A stretch of 48,450 nucleotides of DNA from Flavobacteriaceae bacterium (GTDB lineage: Bacteria; Bacteroidota; Bacteroidia; Flavobacteriales; Flavobacteriaceae), in contig JAHEMY010000006.1 in NCBI GenBank assembly GCA_024643425.1, positions 4,286 to 52,735 on the forward strand, read 5' to 3'. The translations under genes were made by a program, and so were the position numbers. Within the stretch, counting starts at the first letter, position 1. Each line of letters starts with the position of its first letter. Positions 10,204-19,300 of this stretch are shown piece after piece. The notes under the pieces are model-generated. The model had not been told where the DNA came from and ran no database searches. It saw only the letters and a list, made by a program, of their open reading frames with translations.

Positions 10204-10992
10204 CTAGCGTCTTTTGTAATTGTCAGGATGACTTATCATTTCTAAGGTAGGCATACCATCAAAAAATTTATCAACGACAGCAGCCGGTACATTTGTTTCA
10301 TAAAGGCTAATTTCCAGGAGCTCTTTTAGTTCCATAATGGAGTCCGGAAGGTTATCGATGGGACAACCGGATAGCACAAGCGTTCTTAAATTGTTTAATT
10401 GATTAATTTCAGGGGGGACGGTTTTAATTTGATCGGAAGAAATGGATAAATTGGTTAGAGCGGTCAATGAACAAATTGAACTAGGGAAAGTTGAAAGTTG
10501 TGTTTGGGATACATTAAGAGAAGTTAACTTTGTTAAATTCGCAAGATCTTCAGGGAACTCCGTTATTGGGTTTCTGAAAAAATCCAACTCTTTCAGTGTT
10601 GTTAGGCGTCCCAATTCAATAGGGAGTACTTTTATTCGCCCATCGTCTACCTTTAGAATCTCTAGCGCACTAAGTTCACCAATAGATGCGGGTAACGATT
10701 CTATAGGATTTCCACCAAGGGATAGAATTCTTAGATTTGTTAGTTGGCCTAATTCTTCAGTAAGTTGTTGTAACTGATTTCCTCCCAAATATAATTCCTT
10801 TAGTTGTGTAAATTCACCTAACCAAGTTGGGAGCTCATTAAGCTTGTTTTGCTGAAGGTATAGGATTTCAAGATTTTTACATTCGCGAATCGCAGGGTTT
10901 AATTCAGTGAGTTTTTTACCATCTAAGTACAAGCCACCAATTTCAAGAGGCATTTTTTTTACATCACCAATTTTACTGGTTTCTTTAAGCAT
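10204..10992 (-). CDS. leucine-rich repeat protein
   Basis: A protein of 262 residues made almost entirely of about nine LRRs of about 23 residues (residues 20-240), with the pattern LxxLxxLxLxxNxIxxLPxxI. Clear examples are LKELYLGGNQLQQL and LRILSLGGNPIESL. There is no signal peptide or membrane segment, so it is probably cytoplasmic. LRR solenoids bind other proteins; the partner here is unknown. It converges on the adhesin gene and has its own upstream gap, with the DUF4136 terminator behind it, so it is likely transcribed alone. No enzymatic domain is attached. Confidence 0.85.
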   Translation of the reverse strand: MLKETSKIGDVKKMPLEIGGLYLDGKKLTELNPAIRECKNLEILYLQQNKLNELPTWLGEFTQLKELYLGGNQLQQLTEELGQLTNLRILSLGGNPIESLPASIGELSALEILKVDDGRIKVLPIELGRLTTLKELDFFRNPITEFPEDLANLTKLTSLNVSQTQLSTFPSSICSLTALTNLSISSDQIKTVPPEINQLNNLRTLVLSGCPIDNLPDSIMELKELLEISLYETNVPAAVVDKFFDGMPTLEMISHPDNYKRR

Positions 10993-11050
10993 AAATTACA
11001 AGTTTTAAGTGTTCTTTATAAAGGTATTTAATTTACAGTAATAAGCATAA

Positions 11051-11077
11051 AAAAAGCCTCGCTAGGAGGCTTTTGAA
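11051..11077 (-). terminator. rho-independent terminator after the hutU / DUF4136 unit
   Basis: Inverted repeat AAAAGCCTC / GAGGCTTTT with a short loop. On the minus strand it is followed by a run of T. It lies 15 nt past the stop of the DUF4136 gene. Confidence 0.8.
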
Positions 11078-11091
11078 TTTCGGTAATCGAT

Positions 11092-11631
11092 TTATTTTTT
11101 GATTTCCGGGGGGTATCTTGATAGAATTTCTTTCACGATTTCTCGAATTCGTGCTTCTTTCCTATCTACATCGCCCGAGGTAATTAAATCTGCCCTTCCA
11201 ATCCCTTGCCAAACCAATTGGTTGGTTTTCGCATCGATAAAATCGATATACAACACCCCTTCAGTGGACGTAGAAACCGTATTGCCCCAATTACCGCCCC
11301 AATACCAGGGATTCCATCCCCAACCGTAGCCAAAATTATTGTTGTAAACATCGACCCGTTCATTTTCTTTGGTGAAAATGCTTACAAGAATGTCGGCCAT
11401 TTCGGATTTCTGCATGCCTTTCATGCCTAATTCCGCATCAATTGCACGCAATATTCTTCGTTTATCAAGGTCACTTATTTTAGCCTGGTCAATGCCCGGT
11501 TTAAAAAAGGCAAACGATTTGTATGAGGCAAAATTAACGTTCTTGTCGTAGTCGGTAACAACTCTTACCGTGGAGCAAGAACTGGCTATCAACAAAAGTA
11601 ATAGCAGTGGAACAAAGGTTTTTATTTTCAT
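11092..11631 (-). CDS. DUF4136 lipoprotein
   Basis: A protein of 179 residues. The N-terminus is a lipoprotein signal, LLLLLIASSC, with the lipobox Cys at about residue 19, so the mature protein should be lipid-anchored in the envelope. The rest matches the DUF4136 pattern: VTDYDKNVNFASYKSFAFF after the lipobox, an Asn/Gly/Trp-rich centre (GYGWGWNPWYWGG), then VLYIDFIDAKTNQLVWQG. The family is common in Bacteroidota and has no firm biochemical function. It starts 11 nt after the urocanate hydratase stop and is likely cotranscribed with it; a functional link is not evident. Confidence 0.88.
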   Translation of the reverse strand: MKIKTFVPLLLLLLIASSCSTVRVVTDYDKNVNFASYKSFAFFKPGIDQAKISDLDKRRILRAIDAELGMKGMQKSEMADILVSIFTKENERVDVYNNNFGYGWGWNPWYWGGNWGNTVSTSTEGVLYIDFIDAKTNQLVWQGIGRADLITSGDVDRKEARIREIVKEILSRYPPEIKK

Positions 11632-11642
11632 AGCTTTTTTAT

Positions 11643-13631
11643 TTACTGAAACAATGAATCATCAACAATATTGGGCAAGGTTACCTTTAGTTTTGGGTTT
11701 TTATTCATAGCCCTTTTAATGGCAAAAATTGCCTCGTCGTTACGAGCCCAGCTTCTTCTTGAAATCCCGTTATTTACATCCCAGAACAACATCGATTCCA
11801 AGCGCTCTTGAGCCTCTTTACTACCATCAAGAACCATACCGAATCCACCGTTCATCACTTCTCCCCATCCAACGCCACCACCGTTGTGAATGCTCACCCA
11901 GGTAGCTCCGCGGAAGCTATCGCCAATCACATTATGAATGGCCATGTCGGCTGTGAACCTACTGCCATCGTAAATATTTGATGTTTCTCTATAGGGGGAA
12001 TCTGTTCCGGAAACATCGTGATGATCTCGACCAAGAACCACGGTCCCAATTTTTCCTTCGGCAATGGCTTTGTTAAAGGCAGAAGCGATTTCGATACGTC
12101 CGTCGCTATCGGCATATAAAATGCGCGCTTGTGATCCTACCACCAATTTATTTTCCTGTGCGCCTTTGATCCATTGGATGTTATCGGCCATTTGCTGTTG
12201 AATTTCTGAAGGAGCTTCTTGCATTAAACGCTCAAGCACCTCCGTGGCGATGGCATCTGTTTTTTCTAAATCTTTTGGATCTCCTGAAGCACATACCCAG
12301 CGGAAGGGTCCAAATCCGTAATCGAAGCACATGGGCCCCATAATGTCTTGGACGTAGCTTGGGTATTTGAATTCTCTTTTGGCATTGGGATCTTGATTCA
12401 TCACATCGGCACCGGCTCGCGAAGCTTCTAGGAGAAATGCATTTCCGTAGTCGAAAAAGTAGGTGCCTTTGGCCGTGTGTTTGTTGATGGCTGCTGCATG
12501 CCTTCTTAAAGTTTCCTGGACTTTCGCTTTGAATAGTTCCGGTTCGTTGGCCATCATTTCGTTGGAATCTTCAAAACTAATTCCTACGGGGTAATAGCCG
12601 CCGGCCCATGGATTATGAAGCGAAGTTTGATCACTTCCCAAATCGATATGAATATTCTCTTTATCAAAATGTTCCCAGACATCAACAATATTTCCATCAT
12701 AGGCAATGGAGACCGTCTCTTTGGCTGCCATGGCCTTTCGAACCCGGGTTGCCAAAAGACGAACATCCGAGATTACTTCATCCACCCAACCTTGGCTGTG
12801 ACGTGTATGGGTCGCTTTTTGATTCACTTCAGCACAAACGGTAACACATCCCGCAATGTTTCCTGCCTTAGGCTGTGCACCACTCATTCCCCCTAATCCG
12901 GAGGTCACAAAAAGTCCCCCTTGGGGTGCTTTATTAATTTTACGAAAGCCATTAAGTACTGTGATGGTGGTTCCGTGAACAATTCCTTGCGGACCAATAT
13001 ACATATAGCTACCGGCCGTCATTTGTCCGTATTGGGTCACTCCCAGTGCATTGAATTTCTCCCAATCGTCGGGTTGGGAATAGTTAGGAATCATCATTCC
13101 ATTGGTAACAACCACGCGAGGAGCGTTAGCATGGGAAGGAAAAAGTCCAAGGGGATGGCCACTGTACATTACCAAGGTTTGCTCTTCGGTCATTTCGGCC
13201 AAATACTTCATGACTAAGCGGTATTGCGCCCAGTTTTGAAAAACGGCACCATTACCTCCATAAGTAATTAATTCGTGGGGGTGTTGAGCGACTGCGTGAT
13301 CCAGATTGTTCTGAATCATGAGCATGATGGCTTTTGCCTGGTCGGTTTGTCCGGGATAGTCTTGAATGGGGCGAGCATATATTTTATGATCAGGGTGAAA
13401 TCGATACATATAAATGCGACCATATTTGTTCAGTTCAGCTTCGAATTCGGGCAGGAGGGTAGGGTGGTGCTTGGGGTCGAAATAGCGAAGCGCATTCTGA
13501 AGTGCGAGCTTGCGTTCCTGCGCATTGAGAATGTCCTTTCGTTTCGGAGCATGGTTAATGCTAGGGTCGTACGGTTTTGGCGCAGGTAATTCGTTTGGAA
13601 TTCCTTGTAGAATTTCTTCTTTAAAGGTCAT
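11643..13631 (-). CDS. hutU: urocanate hydratase
   Basis: Converts urocanate to 4-imidazolone-5-propionate, the second step of histidine degradation; NAD+ is the tightly bound electrophilic cofactor in this family. The protein has 662 residues from the ATG at 13631 (MTFKEEILQG). A longer in-frame extension to 13700 exists but overlaps a well-supported small gene, so I reject it. Family landmarks are YGGNGAVFQNW (about residue 124), FVTSGLGGMSGAQPK, and the active-site region FDYGFGPFRWVCASGDP near residue 445. The length exceeds the usual 550-560 residues but fits the longer Bacteroidota form. No other hut gene is in the window, so the rest of the pathway must be elsewhere. Confidence 0.95.
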   Translation of the reverse strand: MTFKEEILQGIPNELPAPKPYDPSINHAPKRKDILNAQERKLALQNALRYFDPKHHPTLLPEFEAELNKYGRIYMYRFHPDHKIYARPIQDYPGQTDQAKAIMLMIQNNLDHAVAQHPHELITYGGNGAVFQNWAQYRLVMKYLAEMTEEQTLVMYSGHPLGLFPSHANAPRVVVTNGMMIPNYSQPDDWEKFNALGVTQYGQMTAGSYMYIGPQGIVHGTTITVLNGFRKINKAPQGGLFVTSGLGGMSGAQPKAGNIAGCVTVCAEVNQKATHTRHSQGWVDEVISDVRLLATRVRKAMAAKETVSIAYDGNIVDVWEHFDKENIHIDLGSDQTSLHNPWAGGYYPVGISFEDSNEMMANEPELFKAKVQETLRRHAAAINKHTAKGTYFFDYGNAFLLEASRAGADVMNQDPNAKREFKYPSYVQDIMGPMCFDYGFGPFRWVCASGDPKDLEKTDAIATEVLERLMQEAPSEIQQQMADNIQWIKGAQENKLVVGSQARILYADSDGRIEIASAFNKAIAEGKIGTVVLGRDHHDVSGTDSPYRETSNIYDGSRFTADMAIHNVIGDSFRGATWVSIHNGGGVGWGEVMNGGFGMVLDGSKEAQERLESMLFWDVNNGISRRSWARNDEAIFAIKRAMNKNPKLKVTLPNIVDDSLFQ

Positions 13632-13797
13632 TTTTAAGCGTGTTTTTTTTATTAAATCCGTAGGGGCAATGCCGGCAATTGCTTTCGCAGCAGTAGCCAC
13701 GTTTAAGATGGTATTGTGCTGTAAAGCACTTATATCCTTCCGGAGTGATGTAAAAGTCGCCCTCTTCTAGTTCTATTTTTTTCTTCGGAAATAGCAT
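13621..13797 (-). CDS. DUF5522 family small cysteine-rich protein
   Basis: A protein of 58 residues starting MLFPKKKIELEEGDFYITP and ending KNTLKNDL. It carries the family signature PEGYKCFTAQYHLKRGYCC then CRHCPYGF. Cysteines at 24, 36, 37, 41 and 44 plus His43 suggest metal binding or a redox site; that is inference, since the family has no known function. Its stop lies inside the start of hutU (11-nt overlap, different frame), so the two are probably translationally coupled. A TACTTTTG box ends only 4 nt before the ATG, implying a very short or absent 5' leader. Confidence 0.85.
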   Translation of the reverse strand: MLFPKKKIELEEGDFYITPEGYKCFTAQYHLKRGYCCESNCRHCPYGFNKKNTLKNDL

Positions 13798-13801
13798 CCT
13801 A

Positions 13802-13809
13802 CAAAAGTA
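13802..13809 (-). promoter_or_regulatory. candidate -7 box for the DUF5522-hutU-DUF4136 unit
   Basis: TACTTTTG on the minus strand matches the Bacteroidota -7 consensus TAnnTTTG. It ends 4 nt before the DUF5522 ATG, so the transcript would be leaderless or nearly so. I do not see a good TTTG at the -33 distance. Confidence 0.4.
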
Positions 13810-13830
13810 CCAAATTCTTATCTTGTAGAA

Positions 13831-14169
13831 ATGATAGTTTGTGTGATTCCTCGACTCTTGCCGAAGAAAATTTCGGGATTGGCTTTATGGCCGCTTTTAA
13901 TTGTTCGAGATCGAAATAAGAAACACAATGAAGTCTTTATTAATCACGAGCGCATTCATTTTCGTCAGCAACTAGAACTATTGGTCGTTCCCTTTTATTT
14001 CTTGTATATCATAGAATTTTTTATACGAAGAATCCAATATCCCAACTGGAACGAGGCCTATCGCAATATTAGTTTTGAGCGTGAGGCTTATGCGAATGAA
14101 AAAGACCTCGACTATTTAGAGCGGAGGTCTTTATATAAAAGTTTGTGTTATTTGAATAAATTAAGATAA
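13831..14169 (+). CDS. small membrane-associated protein with HExxH motif
   Basis: A protein of 112 residues. It has a zinc-metallopeptidase-like motif HERIH at residues 39-43, a hydrophobic stretch at about 48-66 (LELLVVPFYFLYIIEFFI), and a conserved-looking FEREAYANE at 82-90 that could supply a third ligand (Glu85). This arrangement occurs in small Bacteroidota proteins that are annotated as hypothetical. Proteolytic activity is inference from the motif only. It is divergent from the DUF5522-hutU unit, with 33 nt between the start codons. A 9-bp inverted repeat lies inside its 3' coding part (14101-14132). Confidence 0.72.
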   Translation: MIVCVIPRLLPKKISGLALWPLLIVRDRNKKHNEVFINHERIHFRQQLELLVVPFYFLYIIEFFIRRIQYPNWNEAYRNISFEREAYANEKDLDYLERRSLYKSLCYLNKLR

Positions 14170-14203
14170 ATACTTCGACTTAATCCTTTTAATATGAGAG
14201 CGT

Positions 14204-14965
14204 TTATTTATACAACATTATTGCATAAACAAGACTTTTAGGGCTCCCGCCATTGCCATTTCGAACTCTAAATTTAAACTGGTCCGTTTGAGTTTCTAGG
14301 TATTCAATTTGAATGTTGTTTTTTTGCGCTGCAGTTAAACCCGTAACATCACACAGACTCATAGTAACTCCTGAAGTAGGAGTTATTCCTTGATTGGCTA
14401 ATGTGATTGTTGCTACGCTATTATTCAACATGGAAAAGGAGGTGTACCATGTCTCCACTTTATTAAAATTATTCAAAACCTCCCATCTGGAATTAAAACT
14501 GTTGTATCGTAAAGTTACGGTTGCGTATTTTCCCCTTATCATCAAATCTTGACCATTGGGAGCCAGAATTCTATTGGAAGTGGCGGTCTCAAGCGCACTA
14601 TTATGTGTAATGTACATGATCTCCTGTCCAGCAGATTGATTGGATTCATTAACCAAGGTCACAATTTGCCCATCAACCCCAGAAATTGGAATAATTCCAT
14701 TGATGTTAAAGGCAGAAGTTGCCCCGGAAATTCGGTAAAAAGAATAAACGGTGCCCCCTAAACTAAGGCTGTTGTTATTGCCGTTAACGACAGTAATCGT
14801 AGCGGGCGAACTACCTATTCTATATGACAGTGCACCATCGATATCTAAGGCAGTTTTTGGCGTCGTAGTTCCAACTCCAACTTGAGAATTCATTGGAAAA
14901 ACTACCAATAATAGACTACCAAGGATTGATAATTTTAGACAGGTCACGTTGATTCTATTTTTCAT
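14204..14965 (-). CDS. secreted fibre-like protein, unit C, gene 3
   Basis: A protein of 253 residues with a signal peptide (to about residue 28), then VGVGTTTPKTALDIDGALSY. This opening recurs in Bacteroidota tail-fibre-like and secreted repeat proteins. A middle part (TVYSFYRISGATSAFNING, then GQIVTLVNESN and RGKYATVTLRYN) matches the first gene of the unit closely. The C-terminal part is beta-rich and ends SLVYAIMLYK. It has no T9SS sorting domain, so export beyond the periplasm is uncertain. Its ATG overlaps the stop of the preceding 90-residue gene (ATGA), which indicates coupled translation. The function is unknown. Confidence 0.8.
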   Translation of the reverse strand: MKNRINVTCLKLSILGSLLLVVFPMNSQVGVGTTTPKTALDIDGALSYRIGSSPATITVVNGNNNSLSLGGTVYSFYRISGATSAFNINGIIPISGVDGQIVTLVNESNQSAGQEIMYITHNSALETATSNRILAPNGQDLMIRGKYATVTLRYNSFNSRWEVLNNFNKVETWYTSFSMLNNSVATITLANQGITPTSGVTMSLCDVTGLTAAQKNNIQIEYLETQTDQFKFRVRNGNGGSPKSLVYAIMLYK

Positions 14966-15234
14966 TGCTTCGAATCTTTTTTGTCCATAACCTGATTTGA
15001 AATAGAGTCTAATTCCAATCTTTTGTACTCTAAATATGCCTCTTCTGTTATCGCTTGCATAGCGGGATAAATAACTATTTGTAATTTATTCGAATCGGTC
15101 TTGGCAAGTTCAGCAGTTTGATCCATTGAAATTACCTCCAGAATTTGATCTTTAGGAAGTTCAATTTTTGAATTGATTTCTTGTCCATAAGAAATCACCG
15201 GAATGAAAAACAGTAGGTAAATGAATTTAGACAT
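14962..15234 (-). CDS. small exported protein of unknown function, unit C, gene 2
   Basis: A protein of 90 residues with a signal peptide (MSKFIYLLFFIPVISYGQ). The mature part of about 72 residues is charged, probably helical (EEAYLEYKRLELDSISNQV), and ends in a Lys/Asp-rich tail. I do not recognise a family. It is sandwiched between two paralogous fibre-like genes, 2 nt after one stop and overlapping the next start by 4 nt, so it may act with them, for example as a chaperone or adaptor. That role is inference from position only. Confidence 0.72.
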   Translation of the reverse strand: MSKFIYLLFFIPVISYGQEINSKIELPKDQILEVISMDQTAELAKTDSNKLQIVIYPAMQAITEEAYLEYKRLELDSISNQVMDKKDSKQ

Positions 15235-15236
15235 CT

Positions 15237-15971
15237 CTAGATTTTGTTTACTGTTATTGCAAAGGTTACATTATTCACGGCAGAAGTAGCAGTATTGTTA
15301 ATTCTAAAAACTACTTGGCCGCTTTGAGCTTCAACATATTGGATATATAGGCTTGCCGCAGCAGTGGTATTTATAGTACCCACAAAATTTACGGATGCAC
15401 TTGATAATGCAGATAGGTTTGGAATGGTTGCCGTGAAAGTTGTTGCTGAACTTGCCGCAATGGTAGCTGAGGTAAGATACCAAGTTTCTATATGATTCAT
15501 TTTGTCTAGTAATACCCATTTACTTAATGAGGCGCTATATTGTAGTGTTACGGTCGTATAAATTCCACGCAACAAAAGATCTTTGTCTCCGGAAACATAT
15601 ATTCTGTTGGCTGCCACAGAAGTGCTGTTATTGGTAATGGTCATTGATTGACTGGTAGTGTTTTGAAGAATCACTATCTGACCGTCGGCCCCAATTACAG
15701 GGACAATGCCGGAAATTGAAAATGCCGCCGTTGGGCCTGTAATGCGATAAAAGGAATAAGGAGTAGTTCCTAAACTTATATTACTATTCGCGCCATTGCT
15801 TAAGACTAGTGCGGGTCCTTCTCGAAGTGAAATACCTCCATTAATATCAAGGGTCGTTTTGGGTGTTGTTGTATTAATGCCCACTTGTGCAATGGCAGGG
15901 AGGATGGTATATAAAGAACAACATAATAATGCTAAAAAGCATTTTGTAAAAAAAGGTGTTTTCGGGGTCAT
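15237..15971 (-). CDS. secreted fibre-like protein, unit C, gene 1
   Basis: A protein of 244 residues. The signal peptide ends near residue 28 (LPAIAQ), followed by VGINTTTPKTTLDINGGISL. It is a paralogue of the third gene in this unit; the shared blocks are TPYSFYRITGPTAAFSI.G, GADGQIVILQNTTSQSMTI and LRGIYTTVTLQY. The C-terminal half is Thr/Ser/Ala-rich and beta-prone, ending TFAITVNKI. It is first in a tight three-gene operon with a good promoter 20 nt upstream. The resemblance to phage tail-fibre heads concerns sequence style; no phage genes are nearby. The function is unknown. Confidence 0.8.
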   Translation of the reverse strand: MTPKTPFFTKCFLALLCCSLYTILPAIAQVGINTTTPKTTLDINGGISLREGPALVLSNGANSNISLGTTPYSFYRITGPTAAFSISGIVPVIGADGQIVILQNTTSQSMTITNNSTSVAANRIYVSGDKDLLLRGIYTTVTLQYSASLSKWVLLDKMNHIETWYLTSATIAASSATTFTATIPNLSALSSASVNFVGTINTTAAASLYIQYVEAQSGQVVFRINNTATSAVNNVTFAITVNKI

Positions 15972-15991
15972 GTTGAAAAATTAAATGGGCG

Positions 15992-16020
15992 CAAATATAT
16001 ACGGAAATACCATTCATCAA
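15992..16020 (-). promoter_or_regulatory. promoter of unit C
   Basis: Minus strand: TTG (16018-16020), an 18-nt spacer, then TATATTTG (15992-15999). This fits the Bacteroidota sigma-A consensus TTTG / TAnnTTTG. It is placed 20 nt before the first ATG of the three-gene operon. Confidence 0.6.
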
Positions 16021-16256
16021 TCATTTGATTTGCCAATTTCGATGAATAGTACTAATCAACGTCAATATGCGATGTAAGCAATTAGTTTTCAGGGTTTAAA
16101 AGTTAGGTGTCGGTAACGGTTAATTGGACAATAGCTATTTAGCAGCAATTAATGAGTGCTATGCGTATTGAGATAATCTTGAAGTATCTTGAAGTTTGAA
16201 ATTACATTGAATTAATATGAAGTTGACTCATAATCAAAATAATCGGAGGGATAAAA

Positions 16257-16295
16257 AAGAACAAGGGGTTGATAGAAAATCAACCCCTTGTTCTT
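16257..16295 (-). terminator. strong terminator of unit B
   Basis: A 17-bp stem (AAGAACAAGGGGTTGAT and its complement) with a 5-nt loop. On the minus strand it runs into TTTTTTAT. It lies 17 nt past the stop of the 1211-residue carrier. Confidence 0.9.
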
Positions 16296-16312
16296 AATTC
16301 AAAAAAATAAAA

Positions 16313-19300
16313 CTATTTTTTTATCACTTTCTTTGTAATGGAGCCATTTTCAGCATCAATTTTAACAAAGTAAACTCCCTTTTTCAAGCTAGATAGGTCA
16401 ATAGAATAGCGATTATTTTCATTTACCACATATTCTGAGATACGTTTCCCAAGAATGTCATACACTTCAATGTTGTGAAGATTGGCATTTGGCGAATAGA
16501 TGGTTAACGAATTACTGGTTGGATTAGGAAACACCTTCACTGAATCTAGGTCATATTCACTGTTGCCGAGGGTTGTGATCTCGCTTTGAAAGATAAGCGT
16601 AAATCGGTTATAAAACGTACCGGGTTCGCTTTCAAAAGAATAATAAGAGGAATCGGTTAGTTCCAGTCGTACAATGGTGTTGGTAAAGTTATCTCTTAGA
16701 TACACATTGGCATTTGATAAATTAACACCTTCGATGTTTTCAATTGAAATTTTATATTCTAGTTTTTCGTCGATTAAGGTTGAATAGCCCAGTGGAATTT
16801 TAACGCCGCTTTCGTAGGTTCCTCGGGTTTGAATTCCTAATTCATGAGGTTGATTTTCCATACCGCTAAAGAAAGAAACAACGGTCGCTAAACGACGGCT
16901 GTCGTATCCAGGATCAAAATCGATGGTGGCTTCCTCTGAAAAAGCTACAAGTGTAGTCGATTGCATTTGATATTCGGCATTTGCAATTTTTAACCAAATA
17001 CGGTCTTTACCATCGGGACGTCTGAAGGTATTGTTGTTGTCGGTACGACGCATGTCATTATTAAACAAAGCGGTACCGGCAGCAGTTGCTTTAAATGCAA
17101 ATCCTTGTCCTGTAGAAATATACTCGTTCGGAGAGTTTCCACCACTTACAGCGGCAATTCCTCCGGAGTTATTGTACATGGAAATATCTTGCATTGAAAA
17201 ATTCATGGAACCGGCTCCGGGTAACGTCGCACTGGGCGGTGTGTTGTGTTCCCAGAAAAAGAGCTCGTCTACCATACTATTTTCAGCGATAAATGCTAAG
17301 GCTGAAATAGCTGAAGGGTAGGGGTTGGCCACCACATTAGGGCTGGAATTCTTATTACCGTTGTAGATTACATCGAAGGTGATGTCACCATTATTTAGTG
17401 TTCCTTCTTTGTAAGTATAGTTATAAGTTCCACCCGGTTGTCCATACCCGGCTTGTGGACGAACAATATAGCCTTCCCCGGGATTAATGGGAGTATTAAA
17501 TCCTTCGTCAATAATGATCCAGTTGTTGTAATTGTCGTCGGCAAAATTCTCTGCACCTGGCATTTGTGCTTCAACTTCTGGATTTGGCACAAATAACGAC
17601 GTGTCGTGGTACAGCACTAAGAATGGATCTACCCATACATCGTCACGAGTTTCAGCCGTCATAGGACTTCCCATCACCATAAAGTCACGAGAGGCTAGGT
17701 TGGGTGTAGTTAAATGTACATTGATGGTTCCATTTTTTGTAACAAAGGCATTGGGGTCTGTTTGGACGACGCTACCTTGGTGTAAAATATCTAGAGTCCC
17801 GTCCACTTGAATATCTCCATCGACATTTATAAACCCACCACTGGTCACGGTAAGCGTTCTGGAAGCATTTACCGTTAAGGAACAAGCCGTAATATCGCCG
17901 TGTGTGCCAGTATTATAATTTCCATTAATAATAACACTATTGTTTAATCCAGGTTGTCCGCTTGGACTCCAAGAACTGCCGTTCCACGTTTTCGTAGCTC
18001 CCGCACATCCGGGAATTTCTGTGATTGATAATTGTACGTTATCTAAGGCTAAATCACTCGCAAATCCATTACCGGTCGTACCAATAAATCGCAGTTTTAT
18101 GGTTTTTCCAACGTAAGTATCTAGATTGACATTTGTTGGAACCCAAGCATTATTATTCACTCCTGTCACAGAGAAAATCGTAACCCATATATTTTCAAAT
18201 TCGCTTATCTGCAATGCAATAATACCTGTATTGGCTCCCCAAGAGTGATAATCGAATGAAAAGTCAGCAGTTTGTGCATTAGTAAAATCAAAACAAGGGC
18301 TTTCCAATATTGCTGTTGCATTCACACCAATTTCACCGGGTGTGCCATTAGTAGATGCTTCGATATAAATGTATTCTGATCCTTCGCTCGCCCCAGAAGG
18401 TCCTGTATTTCCTGAAGGAGTAGCACCTGAGTATCGTATCCAGTCCCCATCGTCGGCCGATTCTTGTAACCAAAGGCCAATACTGCCTTCAAAGCCTTCA
18501 TTGTAATCATAAGTATTTATTGTATTTACACAATTTACTGGTGGTGGTGGTGGTGGTGGATCTCCAATGCGAATATTGTCTATCGCCATATCACTTGTGC
18601 TACCATTACCGGTGGTGGCATCAATACGTAATTTAATGGTTGATCCCGCATAGGGAGTTAGGTCGATAACTGCTGAATTCCAACTATTTCCCTTATTTCC
18701 ACTTTCGGACCATAAAGTTGTCCAAGTAGAACCTCCATTATTACTAGCGGTAAGAGAAAGCGTACCCATAGTTGCACCAAACATATGATAGTCGAAGCTA
18801 ATTTCAGTGGTCTCGTTGGTCGGGATTTCGAAGCATGGAGACCCCATAACCACTCTATTACTAAAGTTGTCAGGACCTAAGTCATCTGATTCAACAAAAG
18901 CGTATAGGGCTCCTTGACTGGGTATCGTAGGTCCAGTGTTCGCAGAAGGAGTAGCAAATCTAGTGCGTATCCAACTATTTCTGATGTTACATGTTACTTC
19001 TTTTTCCCATGATTTTGTTTCAAAATCCATAACATAGGGAAAACTGTTTATTGTAGTACGGCAATGTGGTGTGCTTACAAAAGTATCGTAACTACATTGC
19101 AGCACGTCAATAGGCTCAACATAATTAACATTGGGATACTCCCATAAGTCAAGCGACGGATTTCCTACGGGGTCGGTTGGTTTTTGAACGCGAACAAAGG
19201 AGGCCAATCCGCTATTACCGCTATTAATACATCGGTTATCCCCACCCACACGTTTGGCGCCTTGTAAGGCGGCCATCAGCTTGTCGGCAAGTGTTCCGGT

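Larger units (their letters stand above)
15972..16312. other. intergenic region between units C and B
   Basis: 341 bp without a gene. It holds the unit C promoter at one end (15992-16020) and the unit B terminator at the other (16257-16295). In between I see only an AT-rich stretch with a short direct repeat of ATCTTGAAGT (about 16173-16193) and a CGATGAA near 16040 that weakly echoes the unit A/B upstream element. Confidence 0.7.

Noticed and set aside
13631-13700. Longer hutU start giving 685 residues
   Set aside because: The extra 23 residues overlap the DUF5522 gene, whose protein signature is clear, and the conserved hutU N-terminus begins at MTFKEEILQG.
18541-18560. GGT trinucleotide run as a phase-variable microsatellite
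   Set aside because: It encodes the seven-proline hinge in frame. Codon-unit changes would only lengthen the hinge, and there is no evidence of variation.
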